Shown here: positions 21,277 through 31,620 of the stretch, piece after piece
Layout of the letters: each line of letters opens with the position of its first letter
Numbering within the stretch: the first letter of the stretch is position 1
From: Meconema thalassinum
Taxonomy: Eukaryota; Arthropoda; Insecta; Orthoptera; Tettigoniidae
DNA: 64,000 nucleotides
Assembly: GCA_946902985.2 (NCBI GenBank)
Contig: OX336388.2
Coordinates: 225,020,467-225,084,466, forward strand
Direction of reading: 5' to 3'
Translations under genes and position numbers: made by a program
Notes under the pieces: generated by a model
What the model was told of the DNA's origin: nothing
Seen by the model: only the letters and a program-made list of their open reading frames with translations
Database searches by the model: none

Positions 21277-21882
21277 AGTGACGAACTGCACGCCACCTAC
21301 CTTTATATAAGGTGCAACTGCACCACTTGACTACGAGAACTAAAAGTTCAAGCAGCCTTAACCTCCCTATGAAGGCTTCCAAAAAGATGGTATATTGGCT
21401 TTCACGGCCGGTGAATTAAAACTCAGCAATTCTTCTAGGTTTGTGCCGTGTCTTGTGTGGGGTTTCGCCTAGGACACCAAGCTAGGCTCATCGGCGGGCT
21501 CTTGGTGTCCCCGCCCGGACAATTATTTCATAATTTGATTAGTAATTGTGTCAAATGAACATAAATAGTCAGTCTTTGTCATTCATGCTGTGTGAGTGTA
21601 TTGGATATCATCGTACTTCCATTATAAAGAGATTTATTAAAAATATTTAAATTTATTTTATTGATTTTTTATCCACCTCAAATAAGTAGAGAAAATTGCA
21701 ACAATACTGAGGAACCTAAGCTCAGACCGCCACGAAACTCACCATATTGCAACTCTACAGTATATTTAAACAAAACATAAACATGCCCCTCAATCCCTCC
21801 GGAGTGTCATTGGCCCGCAAGGTCCCCCAACTGTTTACAATGTGGCCCTTAGTTAGAAAAGGTTCGGGCACCCCTGGCCTAG

Positions 21883-22095
21883 GGGAACGACTTTTATCAG
21901 TTTCAGCTTGATTAGGCTAAAAGGACTTAATAATTTAATGGAATAAATACATTATGAATTAAGAGTTTTGCGCATCTATTTACAATACTTTGAGCGTCAA
22001 AAGTAGGCACGTTTCGGTCGGGTAACAGACCTATTCCTAACATGAATGTTTTGAACATTTCAGAGGACGTGCCCGCTGGCTTCACTCTCTGGTCG
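21883..22095. other. Unassigned spacer
   Basis: Short AT-rich sequence with no recognisable feature. Confidence 0.4.
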
Positions 22096-22900
22096 TTAGG
22101 GTAAAACCTGCCTCAACCGGACCCTTTATATACCGGAAACCTGGACAGACGGAAAACAGAATTCGCAACGGAGGTATTTCCTATGCAAAATGACACTGTA
22201 AACCGGAAAACTGCTTAACGTAGAAACGGAAAGAAATTCCCGTACCGTAGGCGTAAATAACCTGACTAAGACGGATTATCTTATCGATAAATATATGTGC
22301 TGTTCAGTACTAAATTTTTAGTGCGACTTTACTTACACCAAAGTTCTAGGGAACATAAACGACTGAAGACATTCAAAGTGCAGCTGATATTGTTGCCGAA
22401 AACAGCAGGTGTGATGTCAAGGAAGAAATAGACGACGACGATCATGAAGGCAACGAAAGGGAGCTAGAGCTCAAGCGCAGAACACAACGCTACCATTACG
22501 TCATACCTCACTTCCATCCCACCAATCACAGTCAGTCTGTCTTAAGAATCTGAGCTAGTATGTTGTCAGGAAAGCCAAGTGTAAAGCAGCGTGAAAGAGA
22601 CAGGCTCGATGAGTTAAGCGACGGTGTTGCCATACTGCAGGAACTCATGGCAGCAACCTGCGGTGTGAGGCTCGGACATGGTGGATCTGTTGCAACAGTG
22701 GACATGTATCTCTTTCTCTCTCTGCGCAAATCCCAGAGAGCCGGCCGCCTTCCGGGCTGACGCGAGCTCTAATAACACACACTTTTAGAGAAGCACTATC
22801 TGTTGTGAGCGACCTTGAGGAATTTTCAGCTTCCAAGAATGTTTCAGAACTCCCCGAGTTAATGCAGGATGCAAACGTTCTCTTGTAAAGAAGTCGCGGC
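22096..22900 (+). pseudogene. pogo/Tigger-like DNA transposon relic
   Basis: The start, GGGTAAAACCTGCCTCAACC then GGACCCTTTATATACCGGAA, resembles Tigger termini. Downstream the frame near 22355 reads TEDIQSAADIVAENSRCDVKEE followed by an acidic DDDD stretch. The piece near 22790-22870 reads REALSVVSDLEEFSASKN after correcting the frame, resembling the C-terminal tail of Jerky/Tigger transposases. The DDE core and the CENP-B-type DNA-binding domain were not found. It is a decayed internal-deletion derivative. Confidence 0.45.
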
Positions 22901-23224
22901 AATGCGCTTTGAAAGACACGTGGAAACAAAGAAATGAGCAGAGAAACTGAAATGTTTGTACGTAAGTTGAAAATACAGTGTAATACATGTGAACCTATTT
23001 TCTTTTTTATTTACAGAACTATATCCTCCCTATATTATTCTGCTAAGATCCCATTCCGGTTTTGTACCGATAATAAGGTCCTGTTAACACCAACCTACAC
23101 ATATGGGGTACCTACAGATTCCGCATAACCCCATATGTGCCCGAAACGCACTCACTTCCTCTTTAAATGCCTTACAATTAAATAAATACCTTAAAAATGT
23201 ACATTTACAATGGGAGCTCCGTAA

Positions 23225-23345
23225 CCTGGCGAGCCTGCCGCTAGAACGCATGGCAGTGCGGCGTACTGCTAGGCGAACCTGCCGCTAGAGCGCATGGCAG
23301 CGCGGCAGCGGCAGCCATCTGGCGGGAGCGCGGTATACTGCTAGC
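23225..23345 (+). repeat. Short GC-rich tandem repeat
   Basis: The phrase CCTGCCGCTAGA-CGCATGGCAG-GCGGC occurs twice, near 23235 and 23279, with shorter echoes after it. It is markedly more GC-rich than its surroundings. Confidence 0.6.
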
Positions 23346-23734
23346 TGAGGAGTCTCTCAGCAGATGGCTCCGGTGTGGTCTCGCCAAGTCTTTCTCTAGG
23401 GTTCAATCCTTTGCAAATGTAAAAATTGCTGTAGAAGAAACTCCCGAGCAAACAATAACCGATGAATTCGTTGTAACACCGATTATTGTTTACAAAAAGG
23501 TGCTGTGACAAGTACAAAACACTGTTCTACCTAATTCTTTGTGTTCTTCTCATGTACGTATGCCGTTTAACAACAATAAATACATTTCTTCAATATTTCA
23601 AACTTCGTTCTCCCACATTCTTCCCTACTACCACGTTGCGAAAGCTCGCACGGGCCCACTAGTTTTAAATTATTATTTCACTGTAATCCTATGCGATATT
23701 ACAGCATTTCTCTGTAGTGTATTTTGTCTTATTT

Positions 23735-23790
23735 ACACTCCACCCTTTGTAGAACGGAAACCTGAGATAACGGAAAAATAAATCTGGAAT
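23735..23790 (+). repeat. Second Tigger-like terminal sequence
   Basis: CACCCTTTGTAGAACGGAAA then CCTGAGATAACGGAAAAATA matches 22121-22165 in direct, not inverted, orientation. It may be the end of another pogo-like copy. Confidence 0.4.
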
Positions 23791-24029
23791 AATTGCGTTC
23801 TGCATTAGTGTGAAGGTTATCCTTTGGGCAAATCATGACTGCTGTCTATAGTTAAGCTATCGTCATCTTTGACACGGGAGTTCCAGGAGTAGCAAATTCT
23901 GTTTAGATTTGGCCTCTTCTCCAATCTAATCTATGGAGGATACATGCCATTGTTTCTTTCTTAACTTGATAAAGAGACAAGCTGTTGTCCCGACACTCGT
24001 CGGTTATTTCACATTATAACTGGACCTAA

Positions 24030-24775
24030 CAACCCCTAAGTTACACTCCCCCAGGGGCTCACATCTAGTGGGAGGTGGGTTGGCGACCACGGGACCCGAG
24101 CCGAGTCCGGCATTGCTTCCACTTACTTGTGCCGGACTCCACTCCGTCTTCTTTCCTGTCGACCTCCCTTGGTCAACTCTTGTTCTTTTCCGACCCCGAC
24201 GGTATTAGGGTATCCAAGGCCTAGGGAGTCTTTCACTTTTCCGCCTTAATTGGCCCTTGTCTCATCTTTTTTGATACCCTCCTTCTGCGAGGGCTCAGCC
24301 TTCTTTTTCTTTTCATGTTATCTCCTGCCTTCTGCACAAGGCCCTCAAGGAGGCAGAGTGTGTGTAGCCCCACCACTTATGATGCACCCTGGATAATGCT
24401 ACACCCTCAGGGGCTTACGGCCGGTGAGTTTGGGAATTAGCGAACCCGTGGGATTCCTGAGCTGGGTCCGTTTTGTACCCTTTCTCCTCTGACCTTGGGG
24501 TGGGCCTTTTCTTCTTTCCCCTTTCCTATGTGCCCTCCTTCCTTCCAAGTCCCTCAATCCTCATTCTTCGAGGATTGAGGGCATTTCTTTTCTTTCTCTC
24601 CTTTATTTGCCTTATCCTTTCTTTGTTAACTATTTCTTGTTCTAGTATGTAAGTTCGTAGTTAGTATTAGTTTTCATTGTTATCTCATCTTTCGTTATCA
24701 CCCAAACCATTAGGGGCCGATAACCTAGATGTTAGGCCCCTTAAAACAACAATTATCATCATCATTATCACCTAA
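24030..24775 (+). mobile_element. LINE 3' UTR, copy 2
   Basis: Same family as 16490-17310, sharing GGGTTGGCGACCACGGG, TTCTTTCCTGTCGACCTC, CCCGACGGTATTAGGGTATC and the end TTAGGGGCCGATAACCTAG. It finishes in CAACAATTATCATCATC. It is non-coding. Confidence 0.7.
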
Positions 24776-25540
24776 GATACACTATGGATGATCAATTTCA
24801 TTATCCTTTATTTATAATTTTTGAAGTACCAGCACAGCTTTTGGGACCTCACCGACTGATACAATGCCCGAATCCTTACCATTAAGAATTGCTAACCTTA
24901 ATGTTCCGCCACCTAAGGATAGCGATAAACCTGCCAAACTAGAAGAATGATACTTGCTATATAAAACATTTTAGTCTGCCAAAGAGCGACAGAGAATGAG
25001 AGAGAAATAATTCCATTAGAATAAAAGGCGGTAAAGATCAAAGGAATGAACGAGAGAGCAGAGTGCATAAAAAATAATGACAGGTCCTTGTGTGATTGGA
25101 CAGCCTAATAACTCACGTCGAAGAAGATGCATATTCTATTTTCCTCAAGCTGTTTTTAATTATTATAGATATTTATGTGAGACATATATAATTCAACCAA
25201 GGTCAAGACTATATAAGTTAGATAAATTTAACAATGCTGCATACGTAATAGGTATTAGAGAGAATTATTGTTATTGGGTTAAAGAATCTCCCTATATCGG
25301 AACTGTGAGAGAGATTACACGGATTTCTTACCAACAGAGAAAAAAATCACTTACCAAAGATTAGTAATTTGCTCAGCTATGGTCAAATTGTTACAATCGT
25401 GTGTGAAAATAGCCGTACGACACTCATGAAATGATTGAATGTTCGTATGTACAAAACCAGTTTTGGCAATGATCTAATCTCTCCAATAGTAGGTGGAGTA
25501 CTTGCTCTGTGTATCTCTCAGTGAAAGCAACACAATCAGG
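24776..25540. other. Unassigned spacer with one 95-codon open frame
   Basis: The frame at 25077-25364 (MTGPCVIGQPNN... start, tyrosine- and arginine-rich) matches no family I know and has no signal peptide or motif. I treat it as hypothetical and probably chance. The rest holds nothing recognisable. Confidence 0.3.
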
Positions 25541-25548
25541 GTGTAGAG

Positions 25549-26709
25549 CAGAGGTTACCAACCTGGGGGGCGCGCCCCCCTAGGGGGCGTTGTTATTTAT
25601 CAAGGGGGGCATGAAGTGATCCCGAATTAAGTTTTTTTTTAAACTCGAATGTTACAATTTTGTAAAATAAACATTTTTTCGAATCTCTCCAAGTGATTGT
25701 TGCACCAAGGCAATCGTTCAAAAGCACTGGTAATTACCAACTGTCGGCACAAACCTCTGCGGAGGCGCGAGGTTGGAGGTGAAATAAGGAATTTGCTGTG
25801 TTGTAAGGAGCAAAATCATGCCGATTTTATCGTCTCATCGACATATCTTTGTGATTTCTTTGAATCTTTGAACAGTTTGAACTTAAAGCTCCAAGGCAAT
25901 AACTCCAATATTACGCATTCCTGGAAAAAGTACAGTTATAGAAACGCCGGCTTCAGTTAAACAACTTCTCATCCTTTCACCGCCTTAATGCAATTTTGCT
26001 GGAAAGTGAACGTTATCGTAATAAACTTAGGTGCAAATTCAGTCACATTTGGATTCCCTGGCACAACTTCTACTTTTCTGATATCTCGTCGGAAGAATGG
26101 TCCTGGATATTAACAAGAAATTCGTTTGTCATTGACATTGAAGCACTGCCAGCACAGCTTCAAGAAGAAGCCATAGATTTGAAGTGTGAATCAAAGCTAA
26201 AAGATGATTCTAAAATATTATGACTGGGTGACTTTTGGGTAAACTGTCTTGCAGTGTATCCTGTAAGAGCCAAATGTGCATTGCGTGTCATTGTCCCATT
26301 TTTGACGACATATTTCTGCGAGTCAGGATTTTCAACCTTGAGTGTCATAGAAACAAAGCAGCGCTGTCGGCTTGATGTTGCAAGTGATCTCCGCTGTGCT
26401 CTGTCAAATATAAAACCAAACATACCGAATCTTACCAAGAGAAAACAGTGTCAACCCTCTCACTGACATTTGCTGACTAATTTAAGGATTTGTTGTAAAA
26501 GTGTGTTCTTTGTATTGTGCTAAAATGAAGTTAGTATGTAATAGATAGGCCTATTCCATTATGTAGTGTTATTAGGTTAGGTCTATATCCTCCGCGTCAA
26601 TCGAAGAGGTTATAGAAGTGATGAGTGGCGGGAAGGGGGGGGGGAGGGGCGCGATGAACTCCCGTATCTGAAAAGGGGGCCGTCAGCTGACAAAGGTTGG
26701 GCACCACTG
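25549..26709 (+). mobile_element. hAT element with ZBED-type transposase remains
   Basis: The ends CAGAGGTTACCAACCTGGGG and (right end, inverted) CAGTGGTGCCCAACCTTTG are flanked by gtgtagag (25541-25548) and ctgtagag (26710-26717), an 8-bp duplication with one mismatch. Subterminal G-rich runs match GGGGCGCGCCCCCC on the left and GGGGGAGGGGCGCG on the right. At 1.16 kb it is an internally deleted copy. Confidence 0.85.
25700..26466 (+). pseudogene. hAT transposase (ZBED5/SCAND3-like) fragments
   Basis: The open pieces 25697-25960, 25996-26223 and 26254-26466 read in order as parts of one transposase. The last has FLTTYFCESGFSTLSVIET, then LRCALSNIKPNIPNL and ends QPSH, the hATC dimerisation domain. 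The middle piece contains RNSFVIDIEALP followed by an LQEEAIDLK segment, also familiar from this family. A stop separates the last two pieces and the N-terminal BED finger and catalytic residues are missing or decayed. Confidence 0.75.
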
Positions 26710-26835
26710 CTGTAGAGAGAGTACTCAGTTGGAATCTACTGTATTCTGCAAGAAAGAACTTCAATCATTTGTTTCTGAAAAAGTTCTCCAAATGAACACA
26801 TTTTCCAAAAAACGAAAACAAGAATTATATACAAT

Positions 26836-27240
26836 TTTTAGCCTACTATCGATTCTTGCACAAAATGAAAGTAGACTTATGAGATGTACACAGGGCCAAA
26901 ACTTTGTGTGTTTGTGTGTGTGTGAGTGTATATGTGTGTGTGTGTACGCTGTATGACCCCCCTATCAATTCAAACACGACGAATCCGAATTGAGCAAAAT
27001 TTGGTACAGATATAGCACAAGCAAAGGGCATCTCAGTGTCATGTTTTATATTGCCGCCATCTTTACCAAAACGTAATGGCAGCCACTCAAATGGACAAAA
27101 CTTAAAAATAAATTACGACCAAGCTAATCATCGGATCTTGACTAAATTTGGTTAAATCATACCTTCATATGGGACGTGTCTTGTGCCCAAACTACAAGGT
27201 CATCAGCCCTACCATTTCAGGATGGCGGCCGTGTGAATTA
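26836..27240 (+). mobile_element. Family B element, truncated copy B2
   Basis: Starts TTTTTAGCCTACTATCG, then the paired GAAAGTAGACTTATGAGA and a GT tract. One module follows with AATTCAAACACGACGAATCC, TTTGGTACAGATATAGC and GCCGCCATCTTTACC. It breaks off near 27240, so the 3' hairpin is absent. Confidence 0.65.
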
Positions 27241-27715
27241 TGCAAACTTTAAAATCCATAACATTGGACCCACCAGTTCCGATTATCGAACCAAGAATCG
27301 TTTAAACAGTTATAAAGGGCGTGGCCCGTTCGAAATTAAAAGTTAATATCGTAATATTATAATGCAGAATTGGCTTTAAAAAGCTGAGCCGTCTCGGTTA
27401 CTAGACAAGATGGAAGCTGATCTCTCGTTCTGACCTATATTTCACTAATTTGAGTATGTTGCATGCAATATAGCCTACTGATAGAAATAATATGAACTTT
27501 GTATGAAATAAACTTTGTTTGAAATATACTTCAGTGAAGAAATCGTTTAGTGAAAGTAATTATTTTTACTTACGTAACTCATGCACCTTTAAGCCTAACA
27601 ATCCTTTCGTATAACGAGATTCAAATTGCGAATAGTAAAATGTACACCAAAGACAAGCTACGACAACATTAGCATCATTATGTTTAGTGTAAATTTAAAC
27701 CACAACACAGGGATC
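27241..27715. other. AT-rich spacer
   Basis: No gene recognised. Direct AT-rich DNA before the hammerhead-like motif. Confidence 0.4.
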
Positions 27716-27757
27716 AGGATCTGATGATGGCCACTTTAGCGACGAAATGCGTAATCC
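27716..27757 (+). ncRNA. Degraded hammerhead-like motif, type I order
   Basis: AGGAU, CUGAUGA, a weak stem II region, GAAA, UGCGU, then A and AUCCU. The flanks AGGAU/AUCCU pair over 5 bp as stem I. Stem II (UGGCCAC / GCGAC) pairs poorly, suggesting decay. The arrangement with a tiny self-complementary stem III matches hammerheads described in Penelope-like elements. Confidence 0.35.
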
Positions 27758-27782
27758 TAAATTAGCCCCATTTATTGTAATA

Positions 27783-27784
<2 letters not shown>

Positions 27785-27830
<46 letters not shown>

Positions 27831-27832
27831 GC
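27785..27832 (+). repeat. (TTTA)n microsatellite
   Basis: About 12 ATTT units directly abutting SINE S4; on the minus strand this is the SINE's A-rich tail. Confidence 0.95.
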
Positions 27833-28660
27833 GTATGGCTTTTAGTGCCGGGAGTGGCCGAGGACATATTTGGCTCGCCAGATGCTGTAGCTGCTTCAAG
27901 CGGTCACCCTTAGGGTGAGCTACAAGTTCCGTTCAATTTCAAGTAGTTCCAACTTCCACTCCCAGATATCACTGACACCTAGTGGTGAACGTTGGAACTT
28001 TGACAGAGCGTTACAACGAAATCTAACCTTGAAATTCAGTTTCACACAAGTTTAGTTAGAGGAAGGTTCTTTTACATGCCATTTATTTTATCTCGAGTCA
28101 TAAGCACAGCAAAAGAAACATAGGAAACAAACCAAAGGTTGATAGAATATAAATACAATGTAACTCAAATCTTAAATGACAAACTAAACAATATCAGTCC
28201 AAAATTGTGCAACAGTAACAGCGTTGTCTGAAGCATCAACAAGCTCTTGTGTGGAACATGATGTAGGACAACTAGGACAGTTAATTAAGTGTTTAGTTGT
28301 CTGTTCCTCCCCGCAGTCACACAAGGTGGAAGATTCCTTAAAAAAGCCCCATTTGAACAGGTTGTCCTTAGTTCGTCCGACGCCACTCCTGAGCCGATTT
28401 AATGACTTCCACACTCTCCAGACTTGATTTCCACCAGGAGGAAGGTTCTCAGAAGGAGCCACCCAATCATTACAATCAGATCTTGCTGTCCACTGGGATA
28501 ATCTGGCTGCTCCAGACTGACCGGTGAGGGGAGTAGTAGTTCTCATGGGACCGTCGGCTTTACTTCCCCTCCGACGGAAGGCATACTGAAGGATTTTAAC
28601 GCTCTTAAAAAATCTGACGACTTCGGCCGGCAGTTTAGCATGCTACCAACTACGCTATCA
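27833..28660 (-). mobile_element. SINE S4, type-2 3' end, interrupted by a LINE fragment
   Basis: The 3' part lies at 27833-28082 (AGTGCCGGGAGTGGCCGAGG through ACAAGTTCCGTTCAATTTCA) and the head part at 28543-28660 (GGACCGTCGGCTTTAC, AAAATCTGACGACTTCGGCC). A copy with the same halves lies at 59035-59755. This type shares the S4 head and body but has a different 3' end from copies 14600, 36975 and 38606. Confidence 0.7.
28083..28546 (-). pseudogene. LINE-Z C-terminal fragment
   Basis: A 120-codon frame on the minus strand (28546-28184) contains WRVWKSLNRLRSGVGRTKDN, KWGFFKESSTLCDCGEEQT and HLINCPSC, the CxC...H...C cluster and R-G-GR signature found after the reverse transcriptase in many insect non-LTR elements. 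It ends in QFWTDIV-stop. It is inserted in SINE S4. No frameshift is seen in this segment, but all upstream domains are missing. Confidence 0.7.
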
Positions 28661-28889
28661 AGTGATAATTAGCTAATACATACGAAGTGACATGAAAAGG
28701 ACCATTGTCTGCTCAATTCCTGATTGAGAGAATTTAATTGGAATAGGAAAAGTTACCTTAGTCAATAAAATCCAATATTTTGGTACACTGAACCGGTATT
28801 GGTTCTTCGTATTATTCTTCGTTTTAGATCTTTGACTTCTCCACTACGGGCTGTCTTTTTTGAAGAATTTGTTCATTCATTATTAACTG

Positions 28890-29107
28890 ATAGCGTGGGG
28901 TAGCGTGCCTGCCTCTCACCCGGAGGCCCCGGGTTCGATTCCCGGCTCCGTCAGGGATTTTAGAAATTGACGTGAGGGCTGGAACGGGGTGCACTCAGCC
29001 TAGTGAGGACAATTGAGTAGCTGTCCGACAGTGAGGCAGCGCCCCGGTCACGAAAACCATGATTACGGCCGAGGGGACCCGATGCGCTGACCACGTGTCA
29101 CCCCAGT
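28890..29107 (+). mobile_element. SINE S3, copy 2 (truncated)
   Basis: Head GTGGGGTAGCGTGCCTGCC with B-box CCGGGTTCGATTCCCGGC, then AGGGCTGGAACGGGGTGCAC and GACGTGAGG in the S3 order. It stops at 29107, where family A copy A3 begins. Confidence 0.8.
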
Positions 29108-29940
29108 ATTTATAGCCTATTGTCATTTATGAAAAAATAGGCTTATGAGATTACCTTTTGTCCGTGTGTGTGCATGTCTGTGGGTATGTGTGTGCGTTTG
29201 TGATTCGTGTGTGTGTGTGTGTGTGGGTGTCCCTAATAACGTCTAAATGGCTGGAGCAATTTCAATGAAACTCGGTGAGGTCATAGTACTAGTTTGGCCA
29301 ACCCCGACCGTACCCATCAAATTTAATTAGGCCTACGTCTCACCAATCCAACATGGTGGCTACGCTGAATATGTTCACCGGCATTCTATATCTCCGAAAA
29401 TATTACTGATAGCCTATCACCCTGAAATTTCGTACGGTGATAAAGGAGACTACTAGAAGTTTATCTATGAGGCTTTCACAATCCTGTTAACTATTAAACG
29501 AACATGGAGGCCAAGCGAAGTTGAAACTTTTAAATAGACTTTTCTCGCGATTTAACCATCCAAACGCAATGAAACTTGGTACAGCAAATGTTTATACACA
29601 TTGTAATTCACTGGCATCTAATTTAATTCAATTTTTCACATAATCACAAGATGGCGACTGTGCGCAATTTTAAAATTATGTTTTTATTTCTTGTGTACTA
29701 ACCATGTAATCGATGTGAACGTTTGAATAATGAACCTACGCAAAAATCGTAATCTAACAGTAGATAACTCTATGGCCTACATATATAAAAATCCAACATG
29801 GCGACCATCCGAAATATTTAGACCGTTCTCAATATCTACGAATCTATTACAGCAATCAAACTGAAATGTTGTATGTTCATAGAAGCAATTAACATAAGTA
29901 GTATATATGAAAATATGCTTTAGTTCTTCACGGAACTAGG
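29108..29940 (+). mobile_element. Family A element, copy A3 (internally shortened)
   Basis: 5' TTTATAGCCTATTGTC with its hairpin partner, a GT tract at 29160-29228, two modules and the 3' hairpin AGTTC/GAACT at 29922-29937. It is about half the length of A1 and A2 because modules are missing. Confidence 0.65.
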
Positions 29941-30036
29941 CTAGATAGTTAACGTTTTTGGAAGTATTTTTGAACTCATACTGTTTGTAAAATTATATGT
30001 ACCGGTAATCTTGCAACTCCATTCGTGCCGTATAAT

Positions 30037-30080
30037 ATCTGCTGATGAAGGTTATACTATAACCGCAATCAGTACAGTGT
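30037..30080 (+). ncRNA. Hammerhead-like motif with one core change
   Basis: CUG, CUGAUGA, one extra A, perfect 7-bp stem II (GGUUAUA/UAUAACC), then GCAA where GAAA is expected, UCAGU, A and CAG. The CUG/CAG flanks can pair as stem I. The core A13-to-C change would be expected to abolish cleavage. It lies just upstream of the mariner element. Confidence 0.35.
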
Positions 30081-30175
30081 ATCCAAATATTGGATTTTAT
30101 TCACTTAAGGTAGCCTATCGTTTCCTATTCCAATTAGCTAATACATGTAATTTTTTTCAAGAGTGTATTTATATA

Positions 30176-31620
30176 CGTGGGTCATTCCATAAGTCTTGGT
30201 AACTATGTTATATCTTTCGATAATGCTACAGCACGGGAAATCCACGATGCGCATTGAACCGTTAAGGCCGTGTGATATCTCAATGCCAACAGGAGATAGG
30301 GTTCGATTCCAAGATTTAACGGCAAAGGTAGAAATGAAAACCACACAATGGAACTCAGTGTATAAGGTACGTTCTAAAAGTAACGAGCCGGAGGCTGGAA
30401 TGCGCAAACTGGTGACTACATCGGCTAATTGTGGCGTGTGTAACGAGGTGTGGTTCCGACCAGAGCGTGGAAGGTCACAGCCCGTCGCTAGAGGGCACGC
30501 GTGCACGTCACGAGACGATACAAAGCGAGCAGCAGCATGCATCAATCGTCCAATGCTGCCAGTCGCATTGCAAACAGTGACATGGAGGCGTCAACCGAAG
30601 AGCAAAGAGGTGTTGTTCGGTTTCTGACAGCGGAAGGAGTAGGGGGAACGGGCATTCATCGCCGAATGTCACAAGTGTACGGCAAACACTGCATGTCCCT
30701 TGCAAGGGTCAAGGCGTGGCACAAACGCTTGAGGGAAGGACGAGTGTCGTTAGCCGATGATGCCCAGTCTGGGGCATCCCCCTGCATTACCGATGACAAC
30801 GTATAGCCGGTTGATGCACTCATTACCCAGGACCGCCGAGTGACAGTGAACGCCATAGCCGCCGTGGTCGCTCCACGACAATGCACGACCATATACGACC
30901 AACACAGTCGCGGCACTCTTGCAGAAATTCAAATGGGAGGTTCTCGGCCACCCTCCATACAGTCCAGACCTCTCTCCCTGTGATTACGCCATGTTTGGTC
31001 CCCTGAAAAGGGCTCTGCAGGGCCAACGATTCACTTCGGACGCCGACGTCCAGCTGTACGTACGGAACTGGTTCACATCGCAGCCCAGGGAATTTTATGG
31101 ACAGCCATTCACTGCCTCGTGTCACAGTGGGACAAGTGCCTCAACAGCCAGGGCCAATACTTCTAACATACAGGTACTGGTTTCTGTAGGGCACCGTATC
31201 CAAGCATTGGAACACTGTTCTATAACAGACACGGACATGTCAGTTCTGGCAGACAAGGGGCGCCCTGTTGCTGCGCGTCCATGTCGGACAGCCTCCACAC
31301 AACGTAGAACTGTTCGGTTATCACCAACAGCTTCACATAGTGCTGCATGACAGTGCGTCGCATTTCTGCCACCGAGAAAAGCAATTTTCACGAATGATCG
31401 CTGTTCCAATCTGCTTACATCCATCTTGTAGCACGGCCAAGCTCAGAATGAACGTGTATGGCGCTGGCACCTAGCTTCCTGCTCTTACAGTCGCTTTACG
31501 TTGGGTGAATTCTGTGCTGTTTGCCGTGGGGTTTCGAATGTATGTCTACACTGGAATTACCGTGATGCCACATGTTCGAAAGATATAACATAGTTGCCAT
31601 GACTTATGGAATGACCCTCG
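30176..31620 (+). mobile_element. Internally deleted mariner element with long inverted repeats
   Basis: The ends CGTGGGTCATTCCATAAGTC and its inverse GACTTATGGAATGACCC with CG continue for about 46 bp (to ATATCTTTCG / CGAAAGATAT), flanked by TA on both sides (30174-30175, 31621-31622) as expected for a Tc1/mariner insertion. It contains two joined parts of a mariner transposase plus about 450 bp of non-coding 3' sequence. Confidence 0.9.
30583..31135 (+). pseudogene. mariner DD34D transposase with central deletion
   Basis: The N-terminal helix-turn-helix part begins MEASTEEQRGVVRFL and includes RMSQVYGKHCMSLARVKAWH and DDAQSGASP. It runs to about VTVNAIAAVV near 30865. It then jumps to LLHDNARPYTTNTVAALL (catalytic D) and HPPYSPDLSPCDYAMFGPLK (third catalytic D). 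The intervening block with the first catalytic D is deleted and stops are present, so the protein is dead. The open frame at 30919 is the C-terminal part. Confidence 0.85.

Larger units (their letters stand above)
20881..21520 (-). repeat. 253-bp tandem array, 2.5 copies, containing hammerhead-like motif
   Basis: Two complete units (20881-21133, 21134-21386) and one 134-bp partial unit (21387-21520) are almost identical. On the minus strand each unit has TATATAAAG(G), a TATA-like box, followed by the hammerhead-like fold annotated separately. The minus-strand 5' end (21520) starts with GTCCGGGC, at the predicted cleavage site. The flanks AATAATT and GATAATT suggest a 7-bp target duplication. 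The 66-codon frames in each unit are not credible genes. A retrozyme-like or Penelope-like origin is my inference. Confidence 0.85.
20776..21874 (+). mobile_element. Non-autonomous hAT element hosting a tandem array
   Basis: The left end GGCACGATAGCCCAAACTAC and the right end (reverse complement GGGGTGCCCGAACC) match as a hAT-like inverted repeat; the ATTGGCCCGCAAGG near the right mirrors CGGCCCGCG near the left. The flanks TAGCCTAG (20768-20775) and TGGCCTAG (21875-21882) make an 8-bp duplication with one mismatch. No transposase is seen. The element carries the 253-bp array as a later insertion. Confidence 0.6.

Noticed and set aside
20929..21382. Two identical 66-codon minus-strand frames
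   Set aside because: They are the same frame in successive units of the 253-bp array, overlap the hammerhead-like structure and match no protein family.
30196..30627. 143-codon plus-strand frame and its minus-strand shadow
   Set aside because: It lies in the 5' non-coding part of the mariner and is out of frame with the transposase; no family recognised.
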